NCBI RefSeq assembly: GCF_003751945.1
Contig: NZ_RJKL01000001.1
Location: 6,758,001 to 6,822,000, forward strand
Reading direction: 5' to 3'
Origin: Couchioplanes caeruleus
GTDB lineage: Bacteria > Actinomycetota > Actinomycetes > Mycobacteriales > Micromonosporaceae
Length of the DNA stretch: 64,000 nt
Part shown: positions 60,481 to 64,000 of the stretch, in pieces
Position numbering within the stretch: position 1 is the first letter of the stretch
Layout of the letters: each line of letters begins with the position of its first letter
Notes under the pieces: model-generated
Told to the model about the DNA's origin: nothing
Seen by the model: only the letters and a program-made list of their open reading frames with translations
Database searches by the model: none
Position numbers and translations under genes: made by a program

Positions 60481-61075
60481 TCGCCAGCGTGCGCGGCGTG
60501 GTCGCCGCCATCGCCCCCGACAGCGCCGTCATCGAGGTCGGCGGCGTCGGCCTCGCCGTGCAGTGCGCGCCCGGCACGCTCGCCGGCCTGAAGGCGGGCG
60601 CCGAGGCCCGGCTGGCGACCAGCCTGGTCGTGCGCGAGGACTCGCTGACCCTCTACGGCTTCGCCGACGACGACGAGAAGCACCTGTTCGAGCTGCTGCA
60701 GACCGCGAGCGGCGTCGGGCCCCGGCTCGCCCAGGCAGTCCTGGCCGTGCACCAGCCCGAGGCCGTCCGCCGCGCGATCTCCGCCGGAGACATCGCCGCG
60801 CTCACCCGGGTGCCGGGCATCGGCAAGAAGGGCGCGGAACGCCTGGTGCTGGAGCTGCGCGACCGCATCGGCGCCGTCTCGCTGGCCCCGGACGGGGTCG
60901 CGGGCGCGCTCGCCGGCGGCTGGCAGGACCAGGTCCGCCAGGGCGTCGTGGCCCTCGGCTGGTCCGCCCAGCAGGCCGACCAGGCGGTGGCGGCGGTCGC
61001 CGAGTCCCTCGACGGCGAGACGCCCCCGGTGCCGATGCTGCTGCGCCAGGCCATCCGCCTCCTGGGCCGGACCCG

Positions 61076-61079
<4 letters not shown>
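60477..61079 (+). CDS. ruvA: Holliday junction branch migration protein RuvA
   Basis: A 200-aa junction-binding protein: N-terminal OB fold ([12 protein letters not shown]), helix-hairpin-helix pair ([14 protein letters not shown] and [13 protein letters not shown]) and a C-terminal domain that binds RuvB. Coupled to ruvC (ATGA) and to ruvB (ATGA). Confidence 0.96.
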
Positions 61080-62134
<1,055 letters not shown>

Positions 62135-62267
62135 TGTGAACGTGACGTGTGCCGCGTACGGATCTCCCAGGTAGAAGGATTAGACTCGCCGCCGTCCAGC
62201 GGGGTGTCTATTTCGCCACACCGCGCGCCCTGTGCCGCGGTAGTGGCCCCACGGAAGGTTCTCCCTC

Positions 62268-62651
62268 GTGTTTTCAGCAGCTCAAGCGCAGGGCGGCGGC
62301 AGCTTCATGCCGTTGCTTCTGATCGCCCTGCTCTTCGGCGTCATGTATTTCATGATGATCCGCCCGCAGCAGAAGCGGCGCCGCGAGGCGCAGGCCATGC
62401 AGTCGGCGCTGGGCCCGGGCGATGAGATCGTCACCATCGGCGGCCTGCACGCCACCGTCGTCGCGGTCGACGACGACGTCGTGACCGTCGAGATCGCCCC
62501 CGGGGTCAACGCCCGCTACGCGCGCCCGGCGATCGCCCGTGTGGTCAAGCCGGAGACGGTGGCCGCCGCCGAGGAGCCCGTCGTGGCCGAGCCGGCCGCC
62601 GACGAGCCGGTTCAGAGCCCGGTCGTCGAGACCCGCAAGACCAACGACTGA
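62268..62651 (+). CDS. yajC: Preprotein translocase subunit YajC
   Basis: A 127-aa protein with a single N-terminal transmembrane helix (LLLIALLFGVMYFMMIRPQQKRRRE), the YajC core (GDEIVTIGGLHATVVAV) and a C-terminal acidic tail. It is part of the SecDF-YajC accessory complex. GTG 62268 has GGAAGG about 9 nt upstream. Confidence 0.95.
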   Translation: MFSAAQAQGGGSFMPLLLIALLFGVMYFMMIRPQQKRRREAQAMQSALGPGDEIVTIGGLHATVVAVDDDVVTVEIAPGVNARYARPAIARVVKPETVAAAEEPVVAEPAADEPVQSPVVETRKTND

Positions 62652-62661
62652 CGTCGCGCCC

Positions 62662-62684
62662 GCGGCCCGCGCCCGGCGGGCCGC
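62662..62684 (+). terminator. Perfect 9-bp hairpin between yajC and secD
   Basis: GCGGCCCGC and GCGGGCCGC pair perfectly with a GCCCG loop, 11 nt after the yajC stop. Without a U tract, it may be a processing or partial terminator. Confidence 0.5.
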
Positions 62685-62863
62685 CAAGGCGTAATCCACA
62701 GCGGGTCGCGGGGCGGGGCACCTGAACGGCCCGTCGTTGTGAATAATCGTCGCGGGGCATTCCGGCCGGATCGCCTTTTCCGGTCCGACGCCGCCTGCCC
62801 TGCCCTTTCCCCACCTGCGGCCGCGCTCCCGCGGCAGCTCTCAGCACGAGGAGATCGACAGTC

Positions 62864-64000
62864 GTGGCACGACCACCACAGGGACAACCGCATCCCGGGC
62901 GGCAACTCGCCGTGCTCGGTCTCCTCTTCGCCATCCTCTATGCGCTGGTGTTCTGGGGGCCCGGCACCAAGGGGCTCGGCTACGAGGAGCGGCTGCACCC
63001 CCGGCTCGGCCTCGACCTCATCGGTGGCACGCAGGCCACCTACGTCGCCTCGCTCGCCAACGGCCAGGCGCCCAGCCGGGAGAGCATGGAGGAGTCCCGG
63101 AAGATCATCGACCAGCGGGTCAACGCCCTCGGCGTGGCCGAGGCCGAGGTGGTCGTCGAGGGCAACCGCAACATCGTGGTGTCCGTCGCCGGTGAGGCGA
63201 ACGACCAGCTCAAGACCGTCGGCCAGGCGGCGCAGATGCGCTTCCGCAAGGTCGTCAAGGTGACCGGCGACAGCGCCGCGGTGGCGGCCAACCCGCCCAC
63301 GGCGGCGCCGAGCGCGGCACCGAGCGGCGCCGCGTCGCCGAAGCCCAGCACGTCGGTCAAGGCGACCAAGGCGCCGGCCGTGACCGGCAGCTCCGCCCCG
63401 TCCGCCGGCACCGGCGGCCAGGGCGGCGGCGAGCGGGCGCCCGCGCCCAGCGCCAGCGCGTCCGCGCCCGCGGCCGCACCTTCGGCGCCGGCGCCGGCGC
63501 CGTCGCCGTCCGCCTCGACTCCCGCCCCGGTCAGCGCCGACGTCAAGGAGCAGCGCGCGGCGATCGCGAAGAAGGTCGGGGCGGCGGCGTGGGCCGCGGC
63601 CGAGAAGCTGACCGACCCGGTCGACCTCTCCACCAACCCGGCGGCCGGTCTGCCCTACAAGGCGTTCGGCACGCTCAGCGGCGAAGAGGTCAACGCGCTG
63701 ACGCCGGAGATGCAGTTCAACGTCCCGACGATCGGCTGCGACCAGCTCAACAAGCGGACCGCCGGCGCGATCGACGACGAGAAGTCCAAGGTCGTCGCGT
63801 GCCAGAGCGGCGCGAAGATGATGCTCGACGTCGCCAAGGTCGTCGGGACCGACATCGACACCGCCACCCCGCAGCTCGACCAGACGACCGGCCAGTGGGT
63901 CGTCTCGCTGGACTTCACCAGCTCCGGGCAGTCCAAGTGGACCGAGCTGACGCGTGAGGCGTTCCAGCCGGCCGCGAACGATTCCTGCCTGAGCGCCGCG
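62864..64000 (+). CDS. secD: Protein translocase subunit SecD, N-terminal part
   Basis: The frame from GTG 62864 is open to the right edge (379 residues, no stop). The N-terminus has a transmembrane helix (LAVLGLLFAILYALVF) and the SecD start (LGLDLIGGTQATYV), then the P1 domain with VNALGVAEAEVVVEG. Residues ~137-225 are an Ala/Pro/Ser/Lys-rich insertion; such inserts occur in actinobacterial SecD but their length varies. It pulls preproteins across the membrane using the proton gradient. GAGGAG lies 9 nt upstream. The rest lies outside the window. Confidence 0.93.
   Translation, partial: MARPPQGQPHPGRQLAVLGLLFAILYALVFWGPGTKGLGYEERLHPRLGLDLIGGTQATYVASLANGQAPSRESMEESRKIIDQRVNALGVAEAEVVVEGNRNIVVSVAGEANDQLKTVGQAAQMRFRKVVKVTGDSAAVAANPPTAAPSAAPSGAASPKPSTSVKATKAPAVTGSSAPSAGTGGQGGGERAPAPSASASAPAAAPSAPAPAPSPSASTPAPVSADVKEQRAAIAKKVGAAAWAAAEKLTDPVDLSTNPAAGLPYKAFGTLSGEEVNALTPEMQFNVPTIGCDQLNKRTAGAIDDEKSKVVACQSGAKMMLDVAKVVGTDIDTATPQLDQTTGQWVVSLDFTSSGQSKWTELTREAFQPAANDSCLSAA

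Overview
The window is a GC-rich (roughly 70% or more) actinobacterial chromosome segment. GTG and TTG starts are common, many genes overlap by 4 nt (ATGA/GTGA), there is an F420-type oxidoreductase, and phosphatidylinositol mannoside (PIM) genes are present. The right third (48.2-64 kb) keeps the gene order known from Mycobacterium tuberculosis: thrS, HIT protein, PI-phosphate synthase, PIM acyltransferase, pimA, pdxS, pdxT, yebC, ruvC, ruvA, ruvB, yajC, secD. The gene set and protein style suggest a Micromonosporaceae member such as Actinoplanes; that placement is inference. No rRNA, tRNA, CRISPR array, transposase, integrase or prophage was seen.

Layout. 1-3.65 kb: purine (allantoin) catabolism with a CitE-like aldolase (partial), allantoinase and allantoicase, facing a Ser/Asp-rich putative lipoprotein. 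3.7-11.2 kb: DHFR-like reductase, APH-type phosphotransferase, an isoaspartate-methyltransferase-like protein with low-complexity inserts, a two-component system, a phospholipase D-like protein and a 38-aa membrane peptide. 11.3-16.3 kb: a membrane protein with a DnaJ-C-like N-terminus, DUF4241, a small HTH regulator coupled to a Clp-N protein behind two perfect palindromes, and a VOC protein. 16.4-24.4 kb: cation/proton antiporter, SDR, SpoIIE phosphatase plus HAD phosphatase, several small hypotheticals and a lipoprotein. 24.4-35.3 kb: BrkB-like membrane protein, FAD oxidoreductase, SDR plus SRPBCC, glycosyltransferase, TetR remnant, RecQ helicase, LLM oxidoreductase, 35-aa membrane peptide and a GH3 enzyme. 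35.5-43.3 kb: lipoprotein, DUF1206, MscS channel, a holin-X/DUF3618/DUF4235 operon, a cold-shock protein with a structured leader, aldo/keto reductase, methyltransferase and adenosine deaminase. 43.3-48 kb: a large secreted protein with a degenerate metallopeptidase-like domain plus FN3 and ricin-like domains, then a histidine kinase/response regulator pair. 48.2-64 kb: the conserved core block, with an EF-G2-like GTPase lying convergent to it.

The clearest regulatory signals are: a consensus promoter (TTGACA-N17-TAGGTT) buried in two palindromes and apparently driving a leaderless HTH-ClpN operon; a 12-bp stem sequestering the Shine-Dalgarno of the cold-shock gene; a LexA-type SOS box before ruvCAB; and palindromes before the GH3 gene and between the aldo/keto reductase and methyltransferase genes. 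The best candidates for something undescribed are the HTH-ClpN cassette and the secreted protein that has lost the first zinc-ligand histidine of its HExxH-like motif. All assignments come from reading the sequence; no database search was run.
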